Below, piece after piece: positions 7,733-15,293 of a stretch of DNA of 64,000 nt. Position 1 is the first letter of the stretch, and every line of letters starts with the position of its first letter. Both the position numbers and the translations under genes were made by a program. Under the pieces are notes generated by a model. The model ran no database searches and was not told the DNA's origin. It was given only the letters and a program-made list of their open reading frames with translations. The stretch lies in the NCBI GenBank assembly GCA_913055805.1, contig CAJXLF010000004.1, forward strand, positions 62,001 through 126,000. The letters are read 5' to 3'. The stretch is from an uncultured Salinisphaerales bacterium (lineage in GTDB: Bacteria; Pseudomonadota; Gammaproteobacteria; Nevskiales; CAJXLF01).

Positions 7733-8742
7733 AACGCTATCTGGCCGGCGCTGCTGCCGCAGTTCTATGGCTGCTGAGCCTTTCGGCCAGCGCGCATCCT
7801 CTCGCGCCTGCATTACTGGAACTGAAACAGACCGGTCCGTCCAGTTACGATGTGCTGTGGCGCCTGTCCGCCCTGCAAGGCAGCCGGCGGGCGCCGCAAC
7901 CGGTGCTGCCTGCCCATTGCCGATCCGGGCCTGCGACACTTAAACAGGAGAACGGCGCAGCCGTCGCCAGCCACTGGCAACTGGACTGTGATCATGCACT
8001 GGCGGGCGATCTGATCACGGTCGAGGGCCTGGACAGCAGCGGCATCAATGTCATCGTTCGGCTGCAGCAGCTGAATGGCGATCTGCAGCAGAGTCTGCTG
8101 GATGCCCGCCGGCCGGTGTTCCAGGTCGCCTCGCCGGATCAGGCGGATGCCTGGTCCACGCTGCAAAACTACCTTGTCCTGGGCGCCGAGCACCTCTGGT
8201 TTGGCCCCGATCATCTGCTATTCGTTCTGGGCCTGATGCTGCTGGTGCGTCGCTTTACACGGCTGCTACTGACCCTGACCGCCTTCACGCTTGGTCACAG
8301 CGTGACGCTGTCTCTGGCCACGCTCGGCTGGATCAACGTCAATCCGGCCCTCATGGAATTCGGCATTGCCCTGAGCCTGGTGGTGCTGGCGCGGGAATTG
8401 CTCGCAAAGAAAATGAGCGTGCTGGGCCGTCACCCGGGAACCATGGCTTTCGGCTTCGGCCTGCTGCATGGCCTGGGGTTTGCCGGCGCGCTGGCCGATG
8501 TTGGCCTGCCACAGAACAGCATCGTGACCGCCCTGCTGGCCTTCAACGTCGGTATTGAGCTGGGCCAGCTGGTGGTCGTCGCCGCTGTATTGGCCCTGTT
8601 ATATCTGTGGCATAAGCTGCGGCAAGCGCCAGCGACAGACCCCCATGGCTGGCGGCTGATGTTACCGGCCTACGTCATTGGCGGCATGGCTTCACTATGG
8701 TGTCTGGAACGCTTTGGACCTGTCCTTGAGAGCATGATTTAG
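7729..8742 (+). CDS. HupE/UreJ family membrane protein
   Basis: Protein of 337 residues starting at GTG 7729, which overlaps the previous stop codon as GTGA, so translation is probably coupled. A signal peptide (cleavage near SASA/HPLA) is followed by a soluble N-terminal domain of about 130 residues and then a HupE/UreJ-type membrane domain of six or seven helices. Conserved His/Asp-rich motifs are visible: GAEHLWFGPDHLLF, FTLGHSVTLS and FGLLHGLGFAGAL. HupE/UreJ proteins are associated with nickel or cobalt uptake for hydrogenase and urease, but no hydrogenase or urease gene is seen here. A role in metal supply to the upstream DUF3604 metallohydrolase is inference. Confidence 0.82.
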   Translation: MKRYLAGAAAAVLWLLSLSASAHPLAPALLELKQTGPSSYDVLWRLSALQGSRRAPQPVLPAHCRSGPATLKQENGAAVASHWQLDCDHALAGDLITVEGLDSSGINVIVRLQQLNGDLQQSLLDARRPVFQVASPDQADAWSTLQNYLVLGAEHLWFGPDHLLFVLGLMLLVRRFTRLLLTLTAFTLGHSVTLSLATLGWINVNPALMEFGIALSLVVLARELLAKKMSVLGRHPGTMAFGFGLLHGLGFAGALADVGLPQNSIVTALLAFNVGIELGQLVVVAAVLALLYLWHKLRQAPATDPHGWRLMLPAYVIGGMASLWCLERFGPVLESMI

Positions 8743-8804
8743 GGGGAACACAATCCTGCCGGATGTCGGAACCTGCCGACATGGCGGCTATGGAGGACAC
8801 GAAC

Positions 8805-9614
8805 ATGAAACAACAGCTAAAAGTAACGATTCTGGCCGCCTTACTGCTAGGCGCGGCGTTGCCGTCCGCGGCTGAACCGGCGCCGGACACGAATCAGATC
8901 ATGGAATGCGTGCGCGGCAATTTTCCGACTGCCGTCAGCATTCGCCGGGTAACCTTCATAACCACCGGCCCAGCCGGTGAATCCTCGACGCTTTCAGGGC
9001 GGGTTTACGCCACGCTCGAGGCGCAGGAGGAAGGCAATCGACTCATGCGCGCCACGTTGGTTATCGACGGGCCACCCAATATGCGCGGCGCGGCCTATCT
9101 GGTGCGTGAAACCGACGACTTCCTGCGCGATGGCATGTTTGTCTATCTGCCCTCAGTCGGGCGGGTACGGCGCATCACCGGCAATCTCTCGGACAACCCG
9201 CTGATGGGCACCGAATTCAGTTACTTTGAATTCAAACAGCTGGCCAATGCCTTTGGTGATCTGCAGGGCGATTACCAGCGCAAGGAAACCGTGGCTGGTC
9301 GCCCGGCCCTGGTCATGGAGTTCAAACCCCTGCCGGGCCTGGACACCCGTTACACCTCGGTCACCGCCTGGGTAGACCAGAAAACCTGCCTGATCCTGGG
9401 CGCGGAATTCTTCGAGGCGGACAAGATCATCAAGCGACTCACCGCCCCGGCCAGCGGTATCAGCAAATCCGGCGAACACCTGTATCTGAAAGAGATTCGC
9501 ATGTCGGATCTGATCGATGGTTCGGAAACGGTGATGTTCATCGACCAGGTGACCATCAACGACGAACCTTCGAACGTATATTTCAGCCCCAAGACTTTTT
9601 ACCTGATTAAATAA
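8805..9614 (+). CDS. Outer-membrane lipoprotein-sorting (LolA-like) periplasmic protein
   Basis: Exported protein of 269 residues. A signal peptide (start ATG 8805, GGAGG upstream, cleavage near PSAA/EPAP) precedes a LolA-like beta-barrel domain of the outer-membrane lipoprotein-sorting type. Typical segments are TLSGRVYATLEAQEEGNRLM, FVYLPSVGRVRRI and YTSVTAWVDQKTCLILGAEFF. This family usually lies beside an MMPL/RND exporter and is thought to handle lipids or hydrophobic compounds; here its neighbours are a HupE gene and an SDR, and the nearest MMPL gene is 23 kb away. It lies 11 bp upstream of the next SDR, so it may serve steroid traffic (inference). A second start at 8763 is open but lacks the signal-peptide fit. 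Confidence 0.8.
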   Translation: MKQQLKVTILAALLLGAALPSAAEPAPDTNQIMECVRGNFPTAVSIRRVTFITTGPAGESSTLSGRVYATLEAQEEGNRLMRATLVIDGPPNMRGAAYLVRETDDFLRDGMFVYLPSVGRVRRITGNLSDNPLMGTEFSYFEFKQLANAFGDLQGDYQRKETVAGRPALVMEFKPLPGLDTRYTSVTAWVDQKTCLILGAEFFEADKIIKRLTAPASGISKSGEHLYLKEIRMSDLIDGSETVMFIDQVTINDEPSNVYFSPKTFYLIK

Positions 9615-9625
9615 GGAAGAGACGA

Positions 9626-10399
9626 ATGAGCAATAAGGACTTTCCGGAAGGCGTGGCTCTGGTTTTCGGCGGTAGCGGCGGCATTGGCCGCGGTGTCGTT
9701 AAAACCCTGGCCGAGGCGGGCACTGATGTCGCCATCGCCTACCGCTCCAAACAGGATGTTGCGGAAAAAGTGGCCGACGAAGTGCGGGCCGGCAACGTAA
9801 AAGCCAGCACCCATGCCACCGACGTTACCGATCCCGATAAGGTGAAGGCCACCATCGACGCGGTCGCGGCCGAGCATGGCCGCATCCATACCATCGTCTT
9901 TGGCGCCGGCCCGCTGGTGGAACAGGTATTCCTGGCCGACCTGACGCCGGAACTGTGGCAGCGCGCCATCGATACCGAAACCAAGGGTTTCTTCAATGTG
10001 GTCTCCGCCGGCCTGCCGCATCTCAAGCAGGGCGGTGGCGGTTCCTTCGTGCACATGGGTTCCGCCGGGCATATGTACTACCCGCCCAAGGACGGCCTGT
10101 CGGTGATCCCGAAAGCCGCCAACGAAGCGCTGGTAAAAGGCATTGCCAAGGAAGAAGGCGTGCACAACATTCGCGCCAACTCCGTGCTCATCGGTGTGAT
10201 TGATGCCGGCATGTTCCACACCCTTTCCGAGCAAGGCGTATTCGACGAGGAATGGATCAGGGAAACGCACAAGATGCTTTGCCTGAAGCGCTGGGGCGAA
10301 GCCGAGGAAGTGGGTCATGCCGTGACCTGGCTGGCGTCCAGCAAGGCAGCCTATATCACCGGCCAGCAGATCAACTGTTCCGGCGGCTTCGGCGTCTAG
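9626..10399 (+). CDS. SDR family protein with altered catalytic motif
   Basis: Short-chain dehydrogenase-like protein of 257 residues, start ATG 9626 behind AAGGAAGAG. The cofactor-binding motif FGGSGGIGRG (about residues 14-23) and the C-terminal WLASSKAAYITGQQINCSGGFGV are normal. The active-site helix is not: where classical SDRs have Tyr-x3-Lys before AA, this protein reads SVIPKAANEAL, so the expected Tyr is Ser. A Tyr-Tyr pair lies about ten residues earlier in HMYYPPKDG and could supply a shifted tyrosine, since YYPPK also fits Y-x3-K. The catalytic Ser is plausible in HMGSAGH. Gaps to both neighbours are under 12 bp, so it is part of the plus-strand operon. It may be an active enzyme with a rearranged site, or a non-redox SDR. 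Confidence 0.8.
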   Translation: MSNKDFPEGVALVFGGSGGIGRGVVKTLAEAGTDVAIAYRSKQDVAEKVADEVRAGNVKASTHATDVTDPDKVKATIDAVAAEHGRIHTIVFGAGPLVEQVFLADLTPELWQRAIDTETKGFFNVVSAGLPHLKQGGGGSFVHMGSAGHMYYPPKDGLSVIPKAANEALVKGIAKEEGVHNIRANSVLIGVIDAGMFHTLSEQGVFDEEWIRETHKMLCLKRWGEAEEVGHAVTWLASSKAAYITGQQINCSGGFGV

Positions 10400-10408
10400 G
10401 AGAAAAAC

Positions 10409-11410
10409 ATGCAGGTCACGGTAACCGGTGGTGGCGGACGCCTGGGTTGTGCACTGGTACGTGCACTTCTGCAACGCGGCGACCAGGTGCGGGTTCTCGA
10501 ACCCGGTAACAACTGCCCGCCCTCCCTGCAGGGCCTGGCAGTGGAACTGGTGCATGGCTCGGTGCTGGACGCCGGGGCCGTAGCCAGGGCGGTCGAAGGC
10601 AGCGAGATGGTCTATCACCTGGCCGCCAAGGTGGAACTGGACCGCGACCTGGATGGCAGTGTGCAGGCCGTGAATGTGGAGGGCACCCGCACCGTGGCCG
10701 AGGCCTGCCTGGCGCGTGGCCTGCGCATGGTGCACACCTCTTCGCATCATGCCCTGGTGCTGGAACCCCTCAGCCAGCCGCTGGACGAGTCCAAGCCGCT
10801 GGCCCTGGATCACAAGTGCTTCTACCACCGCTCCAAGGCGCAGGGTGAAAAGCTGGTCACCGACATGGTGCGTGAACGCGGACTCAATGCCGTGATCGTC
10901 AATCCGGGCACTCTGACCGGTCCTTATGACTTCGAACCCTCCATGCTGGGCCGTGGTCTGATCGACCTCTATCACGGCAAGATGCCGGCTTTGCTGTCCA
11001 TCAGCAGTGACTGTGCCGATGCCCGTGACGTAGCCGCCGCCATGATTGCAGCGGCCGAGCGGGGGCGCACCGGTGAACGCTACCTGCTCACCGGCGATCC
11101 GGTACCCATGCAGGAAATGGCCGCCATCTGGGGTGAACTGACCGGTGCGAAAATACCGCGTGTACAGCTGCCCCTGTGGTTTGGCTGGCTGGCCATTCCC
11201 TTCACTATCGGCGTAGCCCGCCTCACGCGGCAGAAACCCCTGTTCACGCCCAATATGTTGCGCGCCAGTATTTCCAATGACTCGGTGGACTACAGCAAGG
11301 CGGCGCGCGAACTGGGTTACAACCCGCGCCCGATTCGCGAATCGCTGAAAGACGCCTATGAATTCTATCGCCAGCAGGGCTGGCTGGAAGCGCAGAAAGA
11401 AGCCGCCTAG
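10409..11410 (+). CDS. Extended SDR, 3-beta-hydroxysteroid dehydrogenase/NAD-epimerase-like
   Basis: Extended short-chain dehydrogenase of 333 residues with an AGGAG ribosome site before ATG 10409. The N-terminal glycine motif is VTGGGGRLG (about 4-12), acidic Glu follows the second strand (VLEPG), and the catalytic Tyr-x3-Lys is YHRSK (about residue 145) preceded by HTSSHHAL. The C-terminal half resembles the 3-beta-HSD/NAD-dependent epimerase group (LTGDPVPMQEMAAIWGELTG; LFTPNMLRAS). In a locus with a ketosteroid isomerase, oxidation of a 3-beta-hydroxyl to a 3-ketone is a natural role, but sugar-nucleotide or other alcohol substrates cannot be excluded. It is the last gene of the plus-strand run and is convergent, only 6 bp apart, with the next SDR. 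Confidence 0.78.
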   Translation: MQVTVTGGGGRLGCALVRALLQRGDQVRVLEPGNNCPPSLQGLAVELVHGSVLDAGAVARAVEGSEMVYHLAAKVELDRDLDGSVQAVNVEGTRTVAEACLARGLRMVHTSSHHALVLEPLSQPLDESKPLALDHKCFYHRSKAQGEKLVTDMVRERGLNAVIVNPGTLTGPYDFEPSMLGRGLIDLYHGKMPALLSISSDCADARDVAAAMIAAAERGRTGERYLLTGDPVPMQEMAAIWGELTGAKIPRVQLPLWFGWLAIPFTIGVARLTRQKPLFTPNMLRASISNDSVDYSKAARELGYNPRPIRESLKDAYEFYRQQGWLEAQKEAA

Positions 11411-11416
11411 TTGAAT

Positions 11417-12373
11417 TTATTCTTTGAAGCTGAAATCGACGCCGGTCATTTCGCGTGACGCATGCCAGAGCCGCTGACGCTGGCTGCTGTCGCGGGCAGT
11501 GCGGCAGGGTTTGACGCGGGTCGGGTAACCGGCGAACTGCGCAAAGCCGTCAGGCCCGTAAAAACCGCCGCCAATGGCCTTTTCCGCAGTAGCCGCAAAC
11601 AGTATCGGCCACGCCCCGTGGTCCGGTGATTGCCCGAAAAAGCGCATCGCCATCGCCTGCGCCAAGTCCTCGGCCCGGTCACGCAATCCGCGTTTCTGCT
11701 GCTTGCGCTCTTTACCAATCGTGGTGCGCGCAATACCCGGATGCGCCACCATGCTCTGCAGATGGCTGCCCGAGGTACGGGCGCGCCGCTGCAGCTCAAT
11801 ACCGAACATCAGGCAAGCCAGCTTGGCCTGCGCATAAACCCGGTTGGGCTGATACTTCATTTCCGACTGCAAATCATCGAAGTCGATGCGGGCCATGGCC
11901 TGCACGATGCTGGAAATACTCACCACCCGCGGCGCCTCGCTCTTCAGCAGAACAGGTAGCAGCCGGCCGGTAAGTGCGAAATGCCCCAGATGATTGATAC
12001 CAAACTTCAGCTCGAAACCGTCGGCCGTGGTGGTGCGCCGCGCCGGTGGATAGATACCAGCGATATTGATGAGCATGTCCAGCGGCCGGTCTTCGCCGCA
12101 GAGCTGTTCGGCAAACGCCTGGATATGACCCAGATCGGAAAGATCGAGCTGACGGAATTCAATGGACTGGGTGACGCCGTTGGCCAGGAAGCTGGCCAGG
12201 GCCTCACCATCGGTCTGGTTGATATCCGCCAGAATCAGCTCGGCGCCGTGTTCGGCCAAGGCTTCGGCGGTGGCCTGCCCCAGACCGCCGGCGGCGCCGG
12301 TCACCAGGGCACGCCTGCCTCGCAGGTCGGGAATGTCTGCCGCGGTCCATCGGGTTGTTGAGGTTGGCGGCAT
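11417..12373 (-). CDS. SDR family oxidoreductase (retinol dehydrogenase-like)
   Basis: Short-chain dehydrogenase of 318 residues. The frame is open further upstream, but ATG 12373 is chosen because translation before it is non-SDR sequence overlapping the ferredoxin gene. Motifs: VTGAAGGLGQ (about residues 25-34), INIAGIYPP in place of NNAG, the typical INHLGHFALTG of retinol-dehydrogenase-like SDRs, SISSIVQ for the catalytic Ser and VYAQAKLA with Tyr-x3-Lys. The C-terminal extension (about 40 residues) is longer than in compact SDRs. It follows the ferredoxin by 31 bp on the same strand, so the unit Rieske oxygenase-ferredoxin-SDR is likely co-transcribed. A steroid or polycyclic alcohol is a reasonable but unproven substrate. 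Confidence 0.83.
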   Translation of the reverse strand: MPPTSTTRWTAADIPDLRGRRALVTGAAGGLGQATAEALAEHGAELILADINQTDGEALASFLANGVTQSIEFRQLDLSDLGHIQAFAEQLCGEDRPLDMLINIAGIYPPARRTTTADGFELKFGINHLGHFALTGRLLPVLLKSEAPRVVSISSIVQAMARIDFDDLQSEMKYQPNRVYAQAKLACLMFGIELQRRARTSGSHLQSMVAHPGIARTTIGKERKQQKRGLRDRAEDLAQAMAMRFFGQSPDHGAWPILFAATAEKAIGGGFYGPDGFAQFAGYPTRVKPCRTARDSSQRQRLWHASREMTGVDFSFKE

Positions 12374-12404
12374 AAAGCTCAGGCCGGGCGGAAACCGTAT
12401 CTGC

Positions 12405-12728
12405 TCAGGCGACCGGCCCGATTTCCACGCTGAGTCCGTCCAGCGAGTCGTCAATTTCAATCTGGCAGGACAGACGTGAAGTCGGACGCAGCTCTACCAC
12501 TTCGCCAATGGCTTCCAGCATCATGTCCTCATCCTCGCCCTTGGCCGGAACCCGGCCGGCCCAGTCTTCACTGACATAGACATGGCAGGTACCACAGGAG
12601 CAAATGCCGCCACAGGTGCCCTCCACATCGAGGTCCTCATCCCGCAGCAGTTCCATCAAGGTGGTGCCGCTGGGCGCCTCCAGTGAGTGTTCCGCGCCGT
12701 CGCGGTCCTTGATCTGTATTTTGGCCAT
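12405..12728 (-). CDS. [2Fe-2S] ferredoxin (adrenodoxin/plant-type)
   Basis: Small iron-sulfur protein of 107 residues. ATG 12728 is chosen because MAKIQIKD begins the beta-grasp fold; a longer frame would run into the upstream hairpin. The cluster ligands are Cys39, Cys45, Cys48 (C-x5-C-x2-C in GTCGGICSCGTCHVY) and Cys88 (RLSCQI), the adrenodoxin-type spacing. It lies 79 bp behind the Rieske oxygenase gene on the same strand and most likely supplies it, or the KshA-like protein, with electrons. No reductase is encoded nearby, so the NAD(P)H-dependent partner must be elsewhere; KshA systems normally use a fused FAD/[2Fe-2S] reductase (KshB), unlike this separate ferredoxin. Confidence 0.9.
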   Translation of the reverse strand: MAKIQIKDRDGAEHSLEAPSGTTLMELLRDEDLDVEGTCGGICSCGTCHVYVSEDWAGRVPAKGEDEDMMLEAIGEVVELRPTSRLSCQIEIDDSLDGLSVEIGPVA

Positions 12729-12745
12729 AGTGCGTATAAGAAAAC

Positions 12746-12769
12746 GCACCCCGGCAGGCGCCGGGGTGC
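12746..12769. terminator. Strong hairpin between Rieske oxygenase and ferredoxin genes
   Basis: GCACCCCGGC (12746-12755) pairs perfectly with GCCGGGGTGC (12760-12769) around a 4-nt loop. On the minus strand it is followed by GTTTTCT, on the plus strand by TTTATT. Within the minus-strand operon it could cause partial termination, giving less ferredoxin than oxygenase mRNA, or protect the upstream transcript end. Confidence 0.6.
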
Positions 12770-12807
12770 TTTATTGTCGGAAACCGGGTTTATTTTACCC
12801 GGCAGGC

Positions 12808-13812
12808 TTATTCCGCGTAACCGCTGCCTTCGTAGAACTTGCTGAAGAACTTGCGGTACTGGATGATCGGGCCGTCGCCGTCGCACAGCAGCGGGTTCGG
12901 GCGATACTTCTTGTGGTTCCAGACGATGAAGTCCACGCTTTCAAAGCCTGCGCTGTCCTTGCCGTCGGCCTCGCCCACCATGTGCTGCACCAGGTGCTGG
13001 GCAATCATGGCTTCCTTGGTGCCTTCTTCATACTTCTTGTGCGTGAAGCTCATGCGGATCACGCTGGAATCCGCGGTCATCGGCGTGGTGTAGTTCACCA
13101 TGGTGGCGGTTACGCCTTCATGGCTGAAGCGGTACACATTCAGACCCGGACCGTGCATGCGGCCGACGATGTAGCCATTGTTCATGTTCACATCGTAGTG
13201 CGGCCAGTCGAAGCTGTACTCGGCCGGCGGAATTTCCTTTTCGCCGTGCAGGAACTTCAGATGGGCGAAATCCACACCGTTTTCGGCGATTTCCTGGACG
13301 GCGGTGCCCGTTTCCCACTCGCCACGATGCGGTTTGACGTGGTTTTCGGTGTCTTCCAGTTCCGGCACCGACGGCAATTCCCACTTGGGCGCTTCGCCCT
13401 TGGGGTGATACCAGCACCAGATCATGCCCCATTTTTCCTCCACCGGCAGGGCGCGCAGAATCGGCTGCTTCTTGCAGATCGGCGGCGTCACCTTGGCGTA
13501 GGGAATGTCCTTGTTCCAGCCTTCGGAATCGAATTGCCAATGGTGGAAGGGGCAACGGATGTTATCGCCACAGACCTTGCCGCCATGGCCCATATGCGCA
13601 CCCAGGTGCGGGCAATAGGGATCGGTCATGCCGACCTTGCCCGTCTCGCCGCGAAACAGCACCCACTCCTGATCAAGCAGATTGACGTTACGGATTTCTT
13701 CCTTGGCCAGGTTTTCGGAATAGTCCACGAAATACCAGCCCATGGGAACCGGGAACGGACAACGGGGCAGATCTTTGGCGCCCTTGTTCAAATTGGCATG
13801 TGAATCGCTCAC
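12808..13812 (-). CDS. Rieske non-heme iron oxygenase, Neverland/DAF-36-like (KshA relative)
   Basis: Rieske oxygenase of 334 residues starting at GTG 13812 (GGAGAG upstream). The [2Fe-2S] ligands are Cys67-His69 (YCPHLGAHMG) and Cys87-His90 (CPFHHW). The mononuclear iron site is Asp181, His184, His189 in QEIAENGVDFAHLKFLH. The entry motif CPFPVPMGWYFV and the EIxENGxDxAHLxxLH iron-site pattern recall the Neverland/DAF-36 cholesterol 7-desaturases, while NPLLCDGDGP at the C-terminus is shared with the neighbouring KshA-like protein (from memory of the families; no alignment was run). It probably hydroxylates or desaturates a steroid nucleus or side chain. It is the first gene of a minus-strand operon with ferredoxin and SDR and is divergent from the KshA-like gene. 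Confidence 0.88.
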   Translation of the reverse strand: MSDSHANLNKGAKDLPRCPFPVPMGWYFVDYSENLAKEEIRNVNLLDQEWVLFRGETGKVGMTDPYCPHLGAHMGHGGKVCGDNIRCPFHHWQFDSEGWNKDIPYAKVTPPICKKQPILRALPVEEKWGMIWCWYHPKGEAPKWELPSVPELEDTENHVKPHRGEWETGTAVQEIAENGVDFAHLKFLHGEKEIPPAEYSFDWPHYDVNMNNGYIVGRMHGPGLNVYRFSHEGVTATMVNYTTPMTADSSVIRMSFTHKKYEEGTKEAMIAQHLVQHMVGEADGKDSAGFESVDFIVWNHKKYRPNPLLCDGDGPIIQYRKFFSKFYEGSGYAE

Positions 13813-14059
13813 TTCTTTCTCTCCTGTCTCGCGGCGCCCGGCATGTTTGATGCCAGGCGGAAGTGTGTAGGGCCTAGCATGCCCGTTTAAAACGGCGCAT
13901 ACATACTCCGAAAGCAGCAGATGCCGCCTTGCAGGCCTTTTCGACGGAAAGCAGCTTATCGGTTTTCAGGATAGAGGGTATTCACTCAAATGGATGAAGC
14001 CAGCTTGCATGCATGCGGCCACACTGATCCGCGTCACAGAATGAATTCAGGAAGCTGTC
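13813..14059. promoter_or_regulatory. Divergent promoter region between two Rieske oxygenase genes
   Basis: This 247-bp spacer must carry promoters for both oxygenase genes. It contains a 13-bp inverted repeat, CCGTTT-A-AAACGG (13883-13895), as a candidate operator, the self-complementary GCATGCATGC near 14007-14016, and an AGGAAGC ribosome site before ATG 14060. Neither promoter could be assigned with confidence. Confidence 0.45.
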
Positions 14060-15160
14060 ATGGCCACCGCAATCAAATCGAAAGCCGCATATACGATTGA
14101 ATCCGCTGCCCCGCCCGAACGTTTTGCCCGCGGCTGGCATTGCCTGGGCCTGGTCTCGGATTACAAGGACGGCAAGATCCATGGTATCGACATCTTCGGT
14201 ACGCGCGTCATTATTTTCCAGAAGGCCGACGGCAGCCTGGCCGCCATGGATGCCTGGTGTCCGCATATGGGCGCCGACCTGGCGCTGGGCAAGGTGGAAA
14301 ATGACTCCGTGGTGTGCAAATTCCACGGCTGGTCCTGGGGCTGCGACGGCGTCTGTAACGACATTCCCTACGCCAAGACCATACCGCCCAAGGCGCGTAT
14401 CAATACCTGGGAAATCTGCGAACAGAACAAGTTGCTGTTCATCTGGAATGACCCGGAGGGCAACGGCCCGACCGAGGATGTGGCCATCCCGCGCATGGAC
14501 CAGGTCTTCTCCGACGAATGGTCGGAATGGTCCACCGTCAAGTGGAACATCAACATCAACTGCCGCGAGCTGATCGACAACGTGGCCGACATGGCCCACT
14601 TCGGCCCGGTACATGGCGGCACCGGCACGGTGTACTTCGCCAACATCTTCGAGAAACACAAGGCCACCCAGATCATGGTCGGCACCTTCCCGAACCTGAG
14701 CGAAGATGATTTCCTGACCACGGTCGCTACCTATTACGGGCCGGCCTACCAGATCACCCACATGTTCGGGCAGATGCAGGGCATGCCGGTTGAATCCATC
14801 CTCATGAATTCACACACGCCGGTAGACAGCAACAGTTTCGAACTGCGTTTCGGCGTTATCGTGAAGAAATTCCCGGGCATGACCGAAGAACAGTGCAACG
14901 AAATGGTTCAGGGCTATGTGGACGCTACCAACAAGGCCTTCGGCGAAGACGTCGAGATCTGGCACAACAAGGTGCGTGTCGATAACCCGCTGCTGTGCGA
15001 CGGCGACGGCCCGGTGATCCGCCTGCGCCAGTGGTACGATCAGTTCTACCAGGATGCCGATGCCGTTCCCGCCAAGGTCCGGGAGCGCAAGGAAATGGAA
15101 ATCGACAAGGGTGTGCCGGCGGATGTAAAACCAGCGATGGCGCATGCCTTTGAAGCCTGA
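14060..15160 (+). CDS. kshA: KshA-like 3-ketosteroid 9-alpha-hydroxylase oxygenase component
   Basis: Rieske oxygenase of 366 residues, close in layout to KshA, which adds the 9-alpha-hydroxyl to 3-ketosteroids so that ring B opens. The N-terminal FARGWHCLG leads into the Rieske domain with Cys67-His69 (WCPHMGADL) and Cys86-His89 (CKFHGW). The W-G-x-DGxCxxIPYAKxIPPKAR stretch after it is characteristic of KshA. The catalytic iron ligands are Asp177, His180, His185 in CRELIDNVADMAHFGPVH. The gene stands alone, followed by a strong terminator, and is divergent from the second Rieske gene. No KshB-type reductase is in the window. Assignment to the KshA group is by recognised sequence pattern plus the nearby ketosteroid isomerase; 9-alpha regiospecificity itself is inferred. 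Confidence 0.85.
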   Translation: MATAIKSKAAYTIESAAPPERFARGWHCLGLVSDYKDGKIHGIDIFGTRVIIFQKADGSLAAMDAWCPHMGADLALGKVENDSVVCKFHGWSWGCDGVCNDIPYAKTIPPKARINTWEICEQNKLLFIWNDPEGNGPTEDVAIPRMDQVFSDEWSEWSTVKWNININCRELIDNVADMAHFGPVHGGTGTVYFANIFEKHKATQIMVGTFPNLSEDDFLTTVATYYGPAYQITHMFGQMQGMPVESILMNSHTPVDSNSFELRFGVIVKKFPGMTEEQCNEMVQGYVDATNKAFGEDVEIWHNKVRVDNPLLCDGDGPVIRLRQWYDQFYQDADAVPAKVRERKEMEIDKGVPADVKPAMAHAFEA

Positions 15161-15172
15161 TTACTGGCCACA

Positions 15173-15204
15173 TTAAAAAAGGCGCCTTCCGGCGCCTTTT
15201 TTAA
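15173..15204. terminator. Bidirectional rho-independent terminator
   Basis: An A-run, GGCGCC-TTCC-GGCGCC and a T-run form a nearly perfect palindrome. It follows the KshA-like gene (stop at 15160) and lies downstream of the convergent isomerase gene (stop at 15294), so it can serve both. Confidence 0.9.
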
Positions 15205-15293
15205 TTGAACTATGAAAATCTGGACTTAGGTAAGCAACCTCTTACGGCAGCCTGACAGGGATTTTTTGACCCAGAGGCCAATAAACAACCCTA

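Noticed and set aside
12374-12460. N-terminal extension of the minus-strand SDR into the ferredoxin gene
   Set aside because: The added residues do not resemble an SDR and overlap the end of the ferredoxin; ATG 12373 fits the family.
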